Below, piece after piece: positions 1-12,448 of a stretch of 64,000 nucleotides of DNA. Position 1 is the stretch's first letter, and every line of letters starts with the position of its first letter. This DNA is from Buxus sempervirens (Eukaryota > Streptophyta > Magnoliopsida > Buxales > Buxaceae). The position numbers and the translations under genes are program-made. A model generated the notes under the pieces. The model ran no database searches. It was not told where the DNA came from and saw nothing but the letters and a program-made list of their open reading frames with translations. The stretch is taken from the NCBI GenBank assembly GCA_947561395.2, contig OX387185.1:31290213-31354212 (forward strand), read 5' to 3'.

Positions 1-1481
1 ATACTAGGTTGTCAAGTTCGTCAATGTCCGCCGTCTTACCAAGGTTTTCCATTAGGCTCATCCCCTAGGTCCATTACTTTCTGAGATCCTGTGATTGAAA
101 GAGTGGAAAAAAGGTTGGCCACATGGAAGAGAAAATACTTGTCCTTTGGGGGACGAATCATCTTCATAAAATCTGTTCTAGCTAATCTTCCCGTCTACTT
201 CATGTATTTATTCTGCATGCCTAAGAGAGTAGTAGACATTATTGAGAAGGCTCAGAGAGATTTCCTGTGGGAGGGTGGTGGGGTGAAAAGGGCTCATCTC
301 GTTAGTTGGAATCAGGTGTGTAAGGCAAGGGAGAAAGGGGGCATAAACATTGGCAATGTGGATTTGCGCAATTCATCTCTTTTGGCTAAGTGGCTTTGGC
401 GATTCAGCACAGATCAAGACAGTCTCTAGCAACAAGTGATTGTTAGTAAGTATGGATTGGGAAATAATAGATGCTCCATTAATATGAGGGCACATCCGAA
501 GGGTTGTAGCCCTTGGAAGGCCGTCGTTGCAATTGCTCCTTCCTTCTACCCTCATTTCCGACTCATTGTGGGGGACGGCTCTTCTATTCGGTTTTGGTTT
601 GACTAGTGGTGGGGAAACGAGACGTCATTGCTTGTTTTCCCTTGCCTGTCTTAGACCTGCTGAGTTTGAGGAGCTTGCTTCCTTGCTTGACAATCTCAAA
701 GACATTTTTATTGACCACTCCAGCTCTGACAAACCTAAGTGGTTGGCATCCCCTTCGGGATCCTACTCATGCAGATCATTCTTCCATGCCCTTCGTCCTT
801 CACAGTGCCTAGGCTTTGGAAAACTAAAGTTCCTCCTCGGATTAAAGCATTTCTGTGGACAGCTCTTCTTTACAAGATTAACTCGGTTGACCGGATTCAA
901 AGGAGATGGAAGAGGATGGCTATTTCCCCTCACATCTGCATGTTGTGCATGAAGGTAGGAGAAAGTATTGACCACATTTTCTTGGAGTGTAGATTCGCTT
1001 GGGCCATATGGACAAAACTCGTTAGCATTGTTGGGATCTCGTGGGTTACGCCGAATTCTATCACCCAGATGCTTGATCAGTGGTGATTCAGGGGTCTTGA
1101 GTTGAGGGGTCACATCATGTACAGATTGGCTTTCCATGCAATAATGTGACACATTTGGCTCGAGAGGAATCGCAGAATTTTCAAAAATAGAAGGGGAAGT
1201 GTGGAGCATGTCCTGGAAAATTCTATGACGTCGATTGCCTCGTGGGTTTCCGTTCGTCCTGAGTTTAGAGGATTGTCTATTCCAGAGATTGTGAGAGATT
1301 GGCACAGCTTCTGCCTCTCTCCTATGGCTTCTTAGCAAGGGTTTTATTTGGGGTATGTCTGCTATGCATTTTGAGTAGTCCTGGCATCTTTTGAGGACCC
1401 ATTTCTCATGGGTCCTTTGGTCTGTATTGTTCTTTTCTACCCTATTTATATCATTTCTCTCATTAATTATCAAAAAAAATA
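1..1481 (+). pseudogene. L1-type LINE ORF2, 3' part (RT C-terminus, zinc-binding domain, 3' tail)
   Basis: This is the decayed 3' part of a non-LTR retrotransposon ORF2, entering from outside the window. Positions 91-429 read as the region after the RT palm of plant L1 elements (TWKRKYLSFGGR, then QRDFLWEGG and LAKWLWRF), ending in an in-frame TAG at 427. The zf-RVT zinc-binding domain follows at about 800-1085 in another frame (PPRIKAFLWTAL, then CMLCMKVGESIDHIFLECRFAW, split here as CMLCMKVGES and IDHIFLECRFAW), with a TGA at 1084. A terminal LERNRRIFKN block lies near 1160-1190. A short A-run at about 1473-1481 marks the 3' end. At least three stops or frame changes make it non-functional. 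It lies antisense to the host gene, probably within its intron 5. Confidence 0.9.
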
Positions 1482-2061
1482 TGATTACTGATCAATAAAA
1501 AAGTTATAAAAAGTTTAATTAAGATAATCAGATTCTAATTCTCATTAGTTATAAACACTTACAAGCTTTAGAATTTGACAGAAAAACAAACAAAAACTGA
1601 AAAAAACAAGAAACAGAGAAAAGCTTTGCTCAAGAGAAAAGGAGGAAAATTGAATTCAAAAGGTGACCCTAAAGAATTGAGTTGGAAATCTTGATGATAA
1701 GAAGTTTTAGAGAATCAAATTAAATGTTGTTTTGCTGCTTTTTGTTGAAAAACAGGGATCAGAAGTTATATTAATTGTTGTCAGCCCATATGTATTAATT
1801 GTGATTTTATGTGAGTTGAATTGGTTTTCAGTTAAGGTTTATATGTTTCATATGTTTCAGTTCCACTATGAGTTAATTTGTACATCTTATAGTGATTTCA
1901 GTTCAGGTTTTATGGGTATGGGTTTCAATGTAGATATAAGAGTCGGGTTGTGTACCTTACGTTGGTTTTAAGAATAGGTGTTTCTACATGTATCAGCATG
2001 TAGACGTTACTTGACACAATGAACTCATTCCCATATAGCAAGTTCCAGTTCCAACTACGAC
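1482..2061. other. AT-rich spacer, nothing recognised
   Basis: I see no gene, RNA or repeat with recognisable ends here. A 79-codon frame at 1732-1971 has a low-complexity, AT-driven composition and no familiar motif, so I do not call it a gene. Confidence 0.5.
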
Positions 2062-2075
2062 AACAATTAGAAATT

Positions 2076-2373
2076 GTATTGTGGGGATAAGTTCAAAGGA
2101 AAGGGGATAACCCTCGAAGCAGTTATGGCCCTTTCAGCTTTTTGGAATTCAATCAGTCCGGAGTTTTGTAGACTTGGGGTAGGGGAGATTGTAAGAATTT
2201 GGGAAAGTATAGTAAAGTAGAGGTTTTCTTTCTACATTATCTGCCTGGTAGTTGATATTTAGGCTGTTTTTTTTGGGTTTTATGACTGCATTCCATTTCT
2301 CATGGGATGCTTTCGCTCCTTGTATGTTTCTTTTTCATTATCTTAATACATGCTCTATATACTAATAAAAAAA
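2076..2373 (+). mobile_element. 5'-truncated LINE 3' end with target-site duplication
   Basis: This is a 298-bp LINE tail. It resembles the 3' UTR of the first LINE (a CATTTCTCATGGGATGC block corresponds to CATTTCTCATGGGTCC there) and ends in an A-run. It is flanked by a perfect 14-bp direct repeat, AACAATTAGAAATT, at 2062-2075 and 2374-2387, which is a typical target-primed integration signature. No coding capacity remains. Confidence 0.85.
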
Positions 2374-2387
2374 AACAATTAGAAATT

Positions 2388-3305
2388 AGGGAAAGATCTA
2401 GTCACTGGAAGTGAGAGCAGAAAAAAAAAAATGACAAGACCGGGAGTGATCATGAATATGATGAGGTGATTTTGTAACATAGAAATGAAGTTCTTAGTGT
2501 GCTTCAACTTCAGTAAGTCAAAAACCAATTATCTGACAAAGGAATCCAACATCTGATGAGGTTGAAGCCATCGATTTTATACATGGCACAAACTCAAAAA
2601 GAATACAACCCAATGTGATGCATGTTCTGGCTTGCTGCTACTTATTCTAGGTCCAACCCATTAGTTTTCCATTCTAGCTGTTCCCTATGAAAAATCTTAT
2701 GGCTCCAGCCCTACATAACAGCATACAATACCAAGGGAGGACCAAGACCAAATGACAAAGGGAATAGTAAGAAGGTAAGATACCTTCAATTAATATGTGT
2801 AATTATAACTTAATACGTGACCAAGGACTACAATTTGGAAGGATAAAAGAGAGAGAGAGAGAGAGAAATCACTTTTAAGCGTTACCCTCAAACACTAAAC
2901 ATAGTATATAGTTTCACTAGAGCAGTAAAAAATCACTTCTTTGGGAAATTTCAAACAGAAGAAAGACCTCAAAAATAAGAAACATATATGCTTTAATGGT
3001 TTATAAAAGTAACAAAACGAGGAATCCCAAGAACCATGATAAAGTAGCCAAATTATGTAAGCGCATATCACACACTATACAAGAACAAAAACTAACTGCC
3101 TTACTCCAACTAGTTGGAAAGGAGATTCCACCAAATAGGCTTGTTTCCTGCGATGCCTTCTTTTTATACACCAAATCATCAAAAATCTTACAAAATTATT
3201 GCAAAAAAATATAAAAGTGAAAAGGGAAAAAAATTTAGAAACTAAAGAAAAAAGTGTGAGAGAACCTACTAATGCAAAATATCCTTTTGGGCATCTATTA
3301 GACCA
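2388..3305. other. AT-rich spacer, nothing recognised
   Basis: No gene or element ends were identified. There is a short GA microsatellite near 2850-2868. A 72-codon frame at 2996-3214 has no recognisable motif. Confidence 0.5.
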
Positions 3306-4038
3306 GAATTTCTTGATTGGAGCTGTTCACAGGTGATAGGGGAGTGGAGGTTATGTTGCTTTTCGTCAGTAGGGACTGCAGGAAGAGGAGATGTTAGATG
3401 GAGGATGCCGGTGAGTGGGGTGGTGAAGATGAATGTTGACGGTAGATCCTGGACCTTCCGGCATTGGAGGTGCTGTGAGAGATTGTACAGGACGAATATC
3501 TATCATATTTAGTGGCACAATGGGGACTGGTGATTCCACACAAGCGGAGCTTATGGCAGTTCTTTTTGGGCTTTCAAAGGCTCAAAAGTGGGGATATAGG
3601 GCCTTCATCATCAAAGGGGATTCTGTTACGCTTATAAGATGGATGAGTGGAAATATGACAGGGCCGTGAAGACTGTCACACCTTATTGGTAGAGCTAGAG
3701 CTATGGCACATGAATTAAATGTCTCGTTCAGTCATGTGCATAGAGAGGCCAATGTCATTGCAAATCACTTGGTGAAGCATGGGGCAGGGAGACAAGACAT
3801 TTACATCGGGCTAGTTTTGGAGGAGTTCATAGCATTTTGTTCAGAGTAGAGACGGATTATGGCGTGGGAGGGATTCTTTTGGTTATTTTGTATATTGTAG
3901 TGTTCCGGTATATAGTGGTATACGGTATATCATATCCCATCCTTATTAGTGCTAGAGGCTACGGATGGGATAAGGATATCCATACATATTTTTACTTACT
4001 ACCTTTTTCTACTTTAATACATATCATTACTTATCAAC
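3306..4038 (+). pseudogene. LINE RNase H domain and 3' tail
   Basis: This is the C-terminal RNase H (RVT_3 type) region of a plant L1 ORF2. A WRMPVSGVVKMNVDG block (about 3399-3440) carries the first catalytic Asp. A frameshift follows, then GIGGAVRDCTGR, the conserved QAELMAVLFGL with the catalytic Glu, and IKGDSVTLIRWM with the second Asp. A stop at 3667 separates this from HVHREANVIANHLVKHGAG (about 3735-3792), the usual RNase H end. An AT-rich 3' UTR and A-rich tail reach about 4038. No clear target-site duplication was found. It is non-functional because of at least one frameshift and one stop. Confidence 0.85.
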
Positions 4039-6417
4039 AAAAAACAAAATAACAAACATGAATGGCCAATCTAATGAAGTCTTCCTCTTTAAAGATATTA
4101 TTAATAATCACAGATTATAATAAAAGCTATAGATATTCACAAAAGATGACATAGATTGATTCATCATATCTGATATCTACCCATCCCGTGATTACAAATC
4201 AACCTGGAAGTTAAAAATCTTAAATCCAAACAATGAAACAAAAACAAGTTAAGGATTGTAACACATTAGGAATTCAAACAACATACGCGCATCCCCACAA
4301 TAAGAAGAACGGTGGAAATATTTGAAAATTTTATAAATAACACTTTGTCTATAATAGCATAGAACAATTTTTACGGCAAGTAATTGAAAAACCCTATAAC
4401 CATTTCTGCTAAAGCAACTATTATCACATTAATATTAGATAAAATTTTTCCATTTCAATGCATTTGTTACAAATGTACAAGGTATTCATTTCTGACCAAA
4501 AACCTCTACAAACATAATATTTCTAAAAAACATTTACAACATCTATGATTTTTGGAAAACTTAGTTTTTCAACAACAAATAAAATAAAATTACAAATGTA
4601 CAAGATCCCTAAAAGTATTTAAATTTCATAAAATTCTATAAATTACAAAATCCTAGAGATCCTAATCTTCACTAGTTTCCAAGAATTCTGAAATCCCAAA
4701 TCTTTCCAATTTATAAAAATTTACAAGTTTATAACATTTGGAAATGTCTAAAATTTAAGGAATTTAAAATTTTATCAATACTAAAAAAATAATCAAGCCT
4801 TAAATCTCCCTTTCAATGGAGCAAAAAGAGTCACTAAGATCAGCTACACTTAAGGATTCATATTTATATATAAATCAATATTTTTATACAAATCCGTATT
4901 TAAAAAAAGGTATTGACAGATTTATATACAAATCCATATTTAAAAAAAGCATGAATTAAATGGAATTTTACAAGTATTCAACTGAAAAATTCATTGTGAA
5001 GTATAAGTTCAAAGATTAAAGCTATCAACCCATACTAAAATAACATAGAACAAATGTATTATTATAGATGTTCAGCAGGAAAGAAAAAAAAATTAACTCT
5101 TCCTAGACTAAAATCATGAAGTCTATGGGTCCAACCGAAATTATCATGAAACAGAAGGACTTATAACAGCAATTGTCTCTGCTAAAACTGTTACAGATTC
5201 AATCAAACCATACAGAGCAGATGAATTCTCAGATTTTTCAGCAAAAAGAGTGCTGTAAAACACAAAAAGAGTAGCAGGACATGTGGGTTTAGTTAATCGG
5301 AAGCAAAAGAAAACACTGGCAGAGAGAACTAAAAAGAGAGAGAGCCTGAGCAAATGAGTGACCAACAAGGAATATCCGCTGGGCCTACGACTGAGAGAGC
5401 AGTGAAAAAGAGAGAGAGATCAAGAGACTGCAGGAGTAGACCGAGCAAAAGCCAGAGAGGGGAAGAAAGACTACACAAGAGGATGAGGAAGACCAACTAA
5501 GCGAGAGAGCTCCAGTGCAGAGACAGAGAGACAGAGAGACAGAGAGATGCAAGGGCTTGAAAAGAGAAGGGATAAGCTCCTAAATACTCCCAAAAGATTT
5601 CCATTCAATATGGAAAGGGCCCTTTTTTTAGAGAATCTGGCCTCCTTTTAAATATTTTACAAGTTTTTTGAAAGCTTTCTGAAAACATCAAAAAGTTAAA
5701 AGAACTCGGTGATCTTGATTGTGGGGTTTCTAATATCAATTTTAAGATTCCTTTCCATATTTTTTTGGGGATTCTTTTAGCGAAAATGGAACATTTGACA
5801 TGACCGGTCATTTGGTCTTGTCGACAACTCCAGGGTCACAAATCATAAGTTTGATAAAGTTTAGTTCACTCATGATATTTACAAAATTTTTGGAGCTGAA
5901 ATGAAATTTTCAATTTTCTCTTCTCATAACTTTTATCCCTTTCTATTCTTTTCATTTTAAACCTTGTAAATTTCTAAAATTAAAGTTCTAACACACACAA
6001 TAAAAAAATATTAGCTCAATTTTATTTTCAATAAACAGCTATATTAGAAAAGCATCATAAAATGTTTCATGAACTTCAATATAATTCCCAGCCGCTACTC
6101 AAAACTCAAAAGTCAAAATTCATGAAATGTCTAAGAACCAGAATTTTCCTGTTCCACGCGTCCTTGCAATATCTTAATGCTACTTGGTTAATAAGAACAA
6201 TTTTGAGTGAAAATATAATTAGCACATACATGGGAAAGGCATGCCCAATCAAGGTAGTGCCTCATCAACTTGAACTGCAGCATACTAAAGATGGATAAAC
6301 TCATCAAGAGTATGAACAATAAATTAAAAAAGGTGAAACACTTTATGCAAATACAATCAACCAAACCATTTCATTATCTATAGTCACATAAGATATATGC
6401 GGATGCCACAAACTAAC
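4039..6417. other. AT-rich putative intron 5 sequence of the thioredoxin-fold gene
   Basis: No exon could be recognised on the minus strand, although the next exons of the host gene should lie in this direction. About 4860-4960 contains two similar AT-rich blocks (TACAAATCC.TATTTAAAAAAAG). Positions 5335-5560 are purine-rich with GA and ACAGAGAG repeats. The frame at 5144-5368 on the minus strand shows no family resemblance and is not called. Confidence 0.4.
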
Positions 6418-6515
6418 CTGATCCAATCGATTTAGAATTGAACTGCAGTCATTCAAAGTGCAATCCATTAAGAAAATTGGTGGAAGCTCAGTCAAGATAA
6501 CATTTCCCAGATTAT
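6418..6515 (-). CDS. Exon 5 of the thioredoxin-fold gene
   Basis: This 98-nt internal exon is bounded by an acceptor (TGTTGCAG|ATAATC) and a donor (GATCAG|GTTAGT). It enters in phase 1, completing the codon opened by exon 4, and leaves in phase 0. The translation reads NLGNVILTELPPIFLMDCTL followed by NDCSSILNRLDQ. The block resembling LLDCTLNDCS is, as I recall, conserved directly after the WCGFC thioredoxin domain in this family. It is too short to be found as a free-standing ORF and was located from homology plus splice sites. Confidence 0.8.
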
Positions 6516-6624
6516 CTGCAACATATCAAAGCATAAGCATATTTACTCAACAGAATCCCTTTCTTCTAAAATTGCTATCATCATTTCATAGCTCATATTT
6601 ACAGAAAAAAAAAATTAACATTAA

Positions 6625-7774
6625 GGGTGTGTTTGACACACAGAATTACAATTAGGCTTTAGAATTATAAATTTAAAGATTTTTCAATTCTGTAAATTAT
6701 GATTCTTTGAATCATAATTCTTTTATTTGGTTGTCTTAAAGAATTAAGATTATGAAAATTTGATTTCTTATGATTCCAATTCCAGTGTTTGGTAAAGGTA
6801 AGAAAAAACCTTATCTGAAAAAAAAGAGAAACCTATCTTGCCAATTCAACCAATAGAAATTTTTTTTTTTTAAGTTGAATCTAAGACTCTTAAACATTCA
6901 AAGGACTAATGGGGAGGCTATGCTTAGACTGAATCACAATTGCAAGCGTTAGTCACTGAAAAATCAAGTAACACGCGTATGGAAACAGATGATGAGGGTT
7001 CTGACAGTGGAAAATGGTTTGTCAAAACAAAGAGAAAACACCACCGTTCGTGCATTGATACAAACGCCTAAAATTGGGTTTGAGTCACTGACGGTTAGGG
7101 ATAGTTCCGCTGTTTTCTTAGAACACCTAATGGCTTCAGATTAATTGATTGAAATGACTGAAAGTGGCTTGAGTAAGAGATTCAACAGTGGTCATATACA
7201 TTGAGCGAGCAAAATTCAAGGAATTACTTACTTGATGAATCAATGATGGCGATAGAGCTATTCCATGTTTCTCTCTCTTCCATAGAAGAGAAACAAAGCC
7301 ACTCCCAACAATTAATAGAAACCAGGAATACATTAGTCGGTGACACTAGAGAAGAGAGGGATACATTAGTTGCTGATGGGTTTCTGAAACCAGGAAGTTG
7401 AAGTTGGAAGAAAGACGAATACAGAAGACAGTGATCATCGGAGAAGAAGAGAGAGAGAGAGAGAGAGGGTGGATAAAAGTGAGACATGCCGGAGAAGACG
7501 ATTGTCGGACACAAGTGTTAGTCGTTTGTTGTTGTTGAGTGCCGTTCTCGACTTCTTTAATTCTCGAACCAAGAATTGTAAGAAAAAAAAAACAAGGGTA
7601 GAGCAAAGAATTGCAAATATTCAATCTACTCTTTGAACTCAATTCGAGGGAATTGGAGTAAGGTTTTTTAATTCAATTTCCTTGTTCTCCCCAAACATAA
7701 AAATTGTAATTCTTGGAGCCAATTCCAATTCTATGCTTGAATTCCCAACCCAATTCCTTGTATCAAACACACCC
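6625..7774. mobile_element. PIF/Harbinger-like non-autonomous DNA transposon
   Basis: The 1150-bp unit has perfect 12-bp terminal inverted repeats (GGGTGTGTTTGA at the left, TCAAACACACCC at the right). It is flanked by the 3-bp duplication TAA (6622-6624 and 7775-7777). TAA/TTA duplications and GGG..TGTTTG ends are typical of Tourist and PIF/Harbinger elements. Both subterminal regions are rich in AATTC/GAATT motifs. No transposase is visible. The interior (about 6900-7560) is less AT-rich and may be captured host DNA, but I recognised no protein. It lies in intron 4 of the host gene. Confidence 0.8.
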
Positions 7775-8183
7775 TAATAGAAATTCAAGAAAACAAAAGC
7801 AGAAGTTTTAGAACAGTATATGAATCTGCAACTGATCAGTGAGAAGAAATAATAAATGGAGTTATAAAAGCATAATGAAACCCATTGTAACTTAAAACCA
7901 ACCCTACTTGGTGGTCTTTCCCAAAGAAGAGAATTTAAAAAATAAAAAGGCTCGTAAATTCAATAAAGATCATGATTAAAAAAATCTAACTTTAGTATCA
8001 ATCTCTCAGTCACACAAAATCTAGGATAACTGTATGATGTTTATCACATGCAAATGCAAATACACTGTTACTAGTTTTAATTTGATCCATGCGAAACCAC
8101 TAACCCCTACTGGACAATCTTTTCAAAATATAGAATTTAAATAAAATAGAAAATTAACATATAGGCACTGCTGAAGTGCATAC

Positions 8184-9723
8184 CATTCATAAAAACTGAT
8201 CCACTATGCCAAGATTCACTCTTCGAAATGTTCATGTAGCCCTTGAAGGCTCGATATACTTCTCTAACAACTAATTCCATTCTCTGGCAAAACCCACACC
8301 AACTATTGCTAAAAAGCACAAATACATCCTTCTTCCAAGCAAGGCCAAAATTTTGAGTCTCAGACTGATTAACACCAAGAACAAGCTCAGAAAAGGTATT
8401 TACTGTAACTCGAGGAATAGATTCCACCTCATGAAAATCCAGATTCACAAATGGTGGGCGCACAGCCTCCCTTGTGCTGAAGAGAACAGATTCTGAACGT
8501 TGATATGAAATAAGAGTTCCATTCAGAAAACCATCAAGAAATTCAAGTAGAGAAGAATAACTAACTTCCTTCTTTCCATAGATATAATGCTTCTGTGAAA
8601 TGGGATCAACTATCACCACTGATGGTATTTTTGATCCTGTTGTCAGTGATCTAAGTAACTGATAACCACCATCAGAGAAAAAAAAGGGGCCCGTGAAACC
8701 TTGATAGTGAACCTGCTGTTCCAGCAACTTGTCTACTTCCATGGAGCTCTTTTCCTCCACCTTTGTATTTCCATCCGTACGAAGTTCATCATTCATGATC
8801 ATCTGGCTTTGTTCAATAGTGTTAGTCTTCTCACTGCAAATGATCTCTTGTTTCCCATATCGAAAAGAAGATTCCACATCATTACAACGAGTTTGTTCCT
8901 CATGCTTTACTGCAGACGTACTTGTAGTATTCAGTAACTGTTCTTTGTCCATAACATCAGCAGTGCCGAGTTCATCAGTAATGATAACATGGCCTGGTTC
9001 TGTAGAAGTATTTTCCTCATAGTACATAATTTCTTCATTGTCATTCTGACCAGTACGTTCCACATTAAGTCCAGATTGTCCCACATGTGTCACCGCAGAT
9101 AGATTTCCAGTATTTGGTGACTGATCATTGCCCAAATTCACACTACTCTCAACAGTGCCTTCTACGGGGAGCTCAGATGGAATTTGGTCAGACGGAATAT
9201 TTTCCAACTGCGGTTGTAACTTATCTGCTACTCTGACCGCAAAATCATCAGATAAAAGCTGGAAGCCTACCTCTTTTGCAAGTGAGCTTAATTTTTCTTC
9301 CTTCTTCTGCTGAAGTAGGTACTCAAGGATGTCATGGACCGAATTACCCTGTGCATCAGCAGCTATATTGCTCAGAGCAACGTTACCACCATCATTGATG
9401 ATCATAACATTCATTTTGTCTTTTAACTTAACCATCTGAGCTTTTGGAGTGTATTTACGTCTTGGATGTACAGATCGATATGAAACACGTTTATTCCTAG
9501 ATGATTGAGAAGGTTGAAGTAAACTAAACTTGGGCTTGCCAATATTTGTTCCGTCCATCTGATTGGAGAACTTATTGTGAAGTGACAATTCTTTAAAAGC
9601 ATCTAGTGCTTCCTTGCTCTTACTTCTAATGTTCGATGATGCTGACAATCTGTCCACAAAAAGTATGATTGATGGCACATTTGAAGGTAAAGCAGGCTCA
9701 AGATCATGCCCATCACCGTCCAG
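8184..9723 (-). CDS. Exon 4 of the thioredoxin-fold gene (WCGFC domain)
   Basis: This is the largest exon (1540 nt). The acceptor is TTTTTCAG|CTGGAC at 9724 and the donor is AATG|GTATGC at 8183, leaving in phase 1. It opens with LDGDGHDLEPALPSNVPSII, a thioredoxin-like beta strand. A long acidic, low-complexity linker follows (about residues 90-320 of the exon), then GFTGPFFFSDGGYQLLRSL and a second folded region. Near the end is VFVLFSNSWCGFCQRMELVV, a canonical thioredoxin/PDI active site with Trp-Cys-x-x-Cys. This is the only obviously redox-competent site of classical type in the visible protein. The open frame runs on past the donor to 8137, but those residues (GMHFSSAYMLIFYF) are intron. 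No internal stops. Confidence 0.85.
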
Positions 9724-10777
9724 CTGAAAAATGCAAGACATATCAGAATCAAATGGAGATGGATACTTAAACTAAAAATATAATGCTTATATGAAAGGAA
9801 ATATATACTTACAAATTTAAGAATATAATGAAGACAAAAAGTACAGAACTCCTTAAGCTGCTTTAAGATCCGTTAGTATTACATGAAAGACAGAGAGTCA
9901 CTTAAAAGTAGGTACACCTATACAATCCCAAAAGGGAGCTGGTGGTCCACTTGTTTTCACTGTATGCAATATTATTTTCCTTTTCCCTTTTAATTTTTCT
10001 CTTTGCAATTGCGAGGGATATTTGGAGCTTCTGCTTGCAGCAGATTAGTATGGATTGGAGGTACAATGAGTATATGTTAATTTTCCTTCTCTAAGTACAA
10101 AAAGTGCAATAATTACAACCACAGATGTTTGTATGTCATTATATATCAGTAGGAAAACCCGGTGCTTTGGAGAAGAGGCAAGCTGACGTGTTGATCTTTA
10201 TTTCACTTAAATCTTTTAGAATCATGGAATGAAGAACAGGCAGATTGTTCTAGAATGCCTGAGCAAGAACTCATATGATCATTGAGTCCATTATGTTGAC
10301 AGTGACAGATACATCACTCTTTCCCCAGAATTTAAAGCCTTCCCTGTACCCAGGATAATTCAAGATGTCCAACCATTCAACTATAATAGAAAGGTACACG
10401 TGGTTAGGAATCCTCAAATAGATCCCGATTAAGCACCATAAAACCCTTTGGAATGGAATGCACAGTTAGGGGTCATATCACCAAATATCAATAATGGTTT
10501 CTTAAGGCCACAGGAGAGGAGAATACCGTTGTAATGGCTGAGATTTATACTTTAAGTGGATTGATTGGACCATGCAAAGGAATAAAAGCCAATCTTTGTT
10601 AGAGGTGATAAGAGACTTGGCTGCAGTGGTTTCAGGAACTTCTCAAACAGAATGCTCATGGGGACTCATCCGCTTAGTTCACTGACACAGTGACAAGTTG
10701 TTGTGACAATCCCATTTTCTGATATGTCAATATCAGCTCACAACCTCGCAGATAGGATGAGCTACAGGGGTCTAATG
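9724..10777. other. Intron 3, distal part; nothing recognised
   Basis: This is intronic sequence between exons 3 and 4. I found no coding match or transposon ends before the copia remnant that begins at 10778. Confidence 0.5.
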
Positions 10778-11700
10778 TGTCAACAACATTAAGTTTCCTT
10801 AGCAGTATTTCTTAGTATAGCTGCCTACTTAGCTTTATATATGATTTACTCGAGGATTGCTCTTTCCTACTGGCTCTTCACTTCAGCTTACCACCTATAG
10901 TGATGTTGACGGGGCGACCTGTCCGGATATTCTATTAAGAATTGTGTGTACGTTTCTTGGAACTCTTGGAAGTGTAAGAAACAAGATAGGGATTCTAAAT
11001 CTTCCACAGAAGCCGAACATCAAGTTATGTATGCTGCTGGTTCAGAGATTCTATGGTTACAAGGTCTTCTTAAGAAACTTGGGTTTTCTCAATCGCATCC
11101 TACTCTCTGTGCAACTGACACTAGTACCATTCAGATCGCTGCCAATCCAGTGTTTCATGAACATACCAAGCACATTGAGGTGGTCTTCCACTCTATTCAG
11201 GAAGCCTTTAATCAATCCAGTGATCACTCTTCCTTGCATTTCCTCCGATCTCCAGGTGGCTAATGTCCTTACCAAAGCCATGGCTTGACATCAGCATCTG
11301 TTCCTTGTCGGCAAATTGCTGTTGATTGATCCACTAGCATCAATTTGAGGGGATGTCAACGATAGTAAGTTTCCTTAGTTGTATTTCTTAGTATAGCTAT
11401 ATTTATTTAGCTGAATATATGATTTCCTTTAGAGATGCACATATTAGGATAGTTGTACAGATTTTGGACTACTACTGATTTCCTGTAACGTATTAGAATA
11501 GTTGTACAGATTTAAACAGCTATTGATTCCCTATAATTACTCAGCTGATTCGCCTATTTGAATTAGAAAGGGGGAAACACTATAAATATGTTTTTCCAAA
11601 CTCTCTTGCTTCTGACGCAATGAGGGGATCTTACCCTTGTATATTATTATAGGAGTTCATTTAGCTGAAAACTGGTTTTTCCTCCAGTAGATCGGAGAGA
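10778..11700 (+). mobile_element. Internally deleted Ty1/copia element (5' LTR stub, RNase H, 3' LTR)
   Basis: About 75 bp of LTR start (TGTCAACAACATTAAGTTTC at 10778) runs directly into the end of pol. The same LTR start recurs at 11354 (TGTCAACGATAGTAAGTTTC), just after a purine tract, TTTGAGGGGA. Between them the copia RNase H is readable in two frames: WNSWKCKKQDRDSKSSTEAE, WLQGLLKKLGFSQSHP, IQIAANPVFHEHTKHIEV, then after a frameshift VITLPCISSDLQVANVLTKA. Gag, protease, integrase and RT are missing. The 3' LTR end is uncertain (about 11690) and I could not define a target-site duplication. It lies in intron 3. Confidence 0.8.
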
Positions 11701-12448
11701 ACTTAATGCTTATTTGTTGTCTCTATTTTTATTTTCCTGCCTGTCCTTAATATGGCAACCATTCTCACATACTTATCAGTTATTATCCAGCTTGGAACCA
11801 TATACCTTCATTAATCATAAGAAAATTGAATAGGTGCTCCTATGTCATGTATTACATGAGACATCGGGTACACAGCACCTAATTACCAAAAAGACCCATG
11901 ACCACAAAATTAGTAGCAGCAGAAGTTCAATATATTTAAGTTGCATATTGAAACAGAGCACATACATGCATACTAAATTACATCAAAACTGCATGTCAAG
12001 ACATAAATAAATAACAGCATAATGATGTCAAATACCATTTATTCAGATAAGACTGTTAATGAATTTGTTTCAGATCTCATAGATCGATAAAATTGCTCTT
12101 GTTGCATAGCATGACCAGATCATTTCAGTTGAAGATGATGGCAGTCTATCAACCATATGGAATATCCAAGAAAACAGCTTCATATTAATTTGAACACTGA
12201 AAGAGATAATACAATGCATTCAAGAGAAAATGCCTTTATCCTGGCAAGCAGAATGGATGGGTGAAAAGCATACAGCTAAGTCTTCAGTCGCAATAAATCA
12301 AACTGGCTATATACATGAGATAGAATTACACATTCTATTTAGATTTTTTTTTTTCTTTTACCATCTAAGCCATGATGTATATAAGACCAATCAAATTATC
12401 AGGATGAAAGAGTAGAAAGAATTTTTTAACACAACCAGAAAAGCCTAC

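Noticed and set aside
763..1473. 236-codon minus-strand open frame
   Set aside because: It is the reverse strand of a LINE zinc-binding/3' region that has clear plus-strand homology; the translation shows no family motif.
3433..3669. Host RNase H gene
   Set aside because: The surrounding LINE blocks and 3' tail show it is the RNase H end of an L1 element with frameshift and stop.
7201..7642. Overlapping ORFs in the Harbinger-like element
   Set aside because: Short frames on both strands with no recognised motif. They may be captured DNA but cannot be supported as genes.
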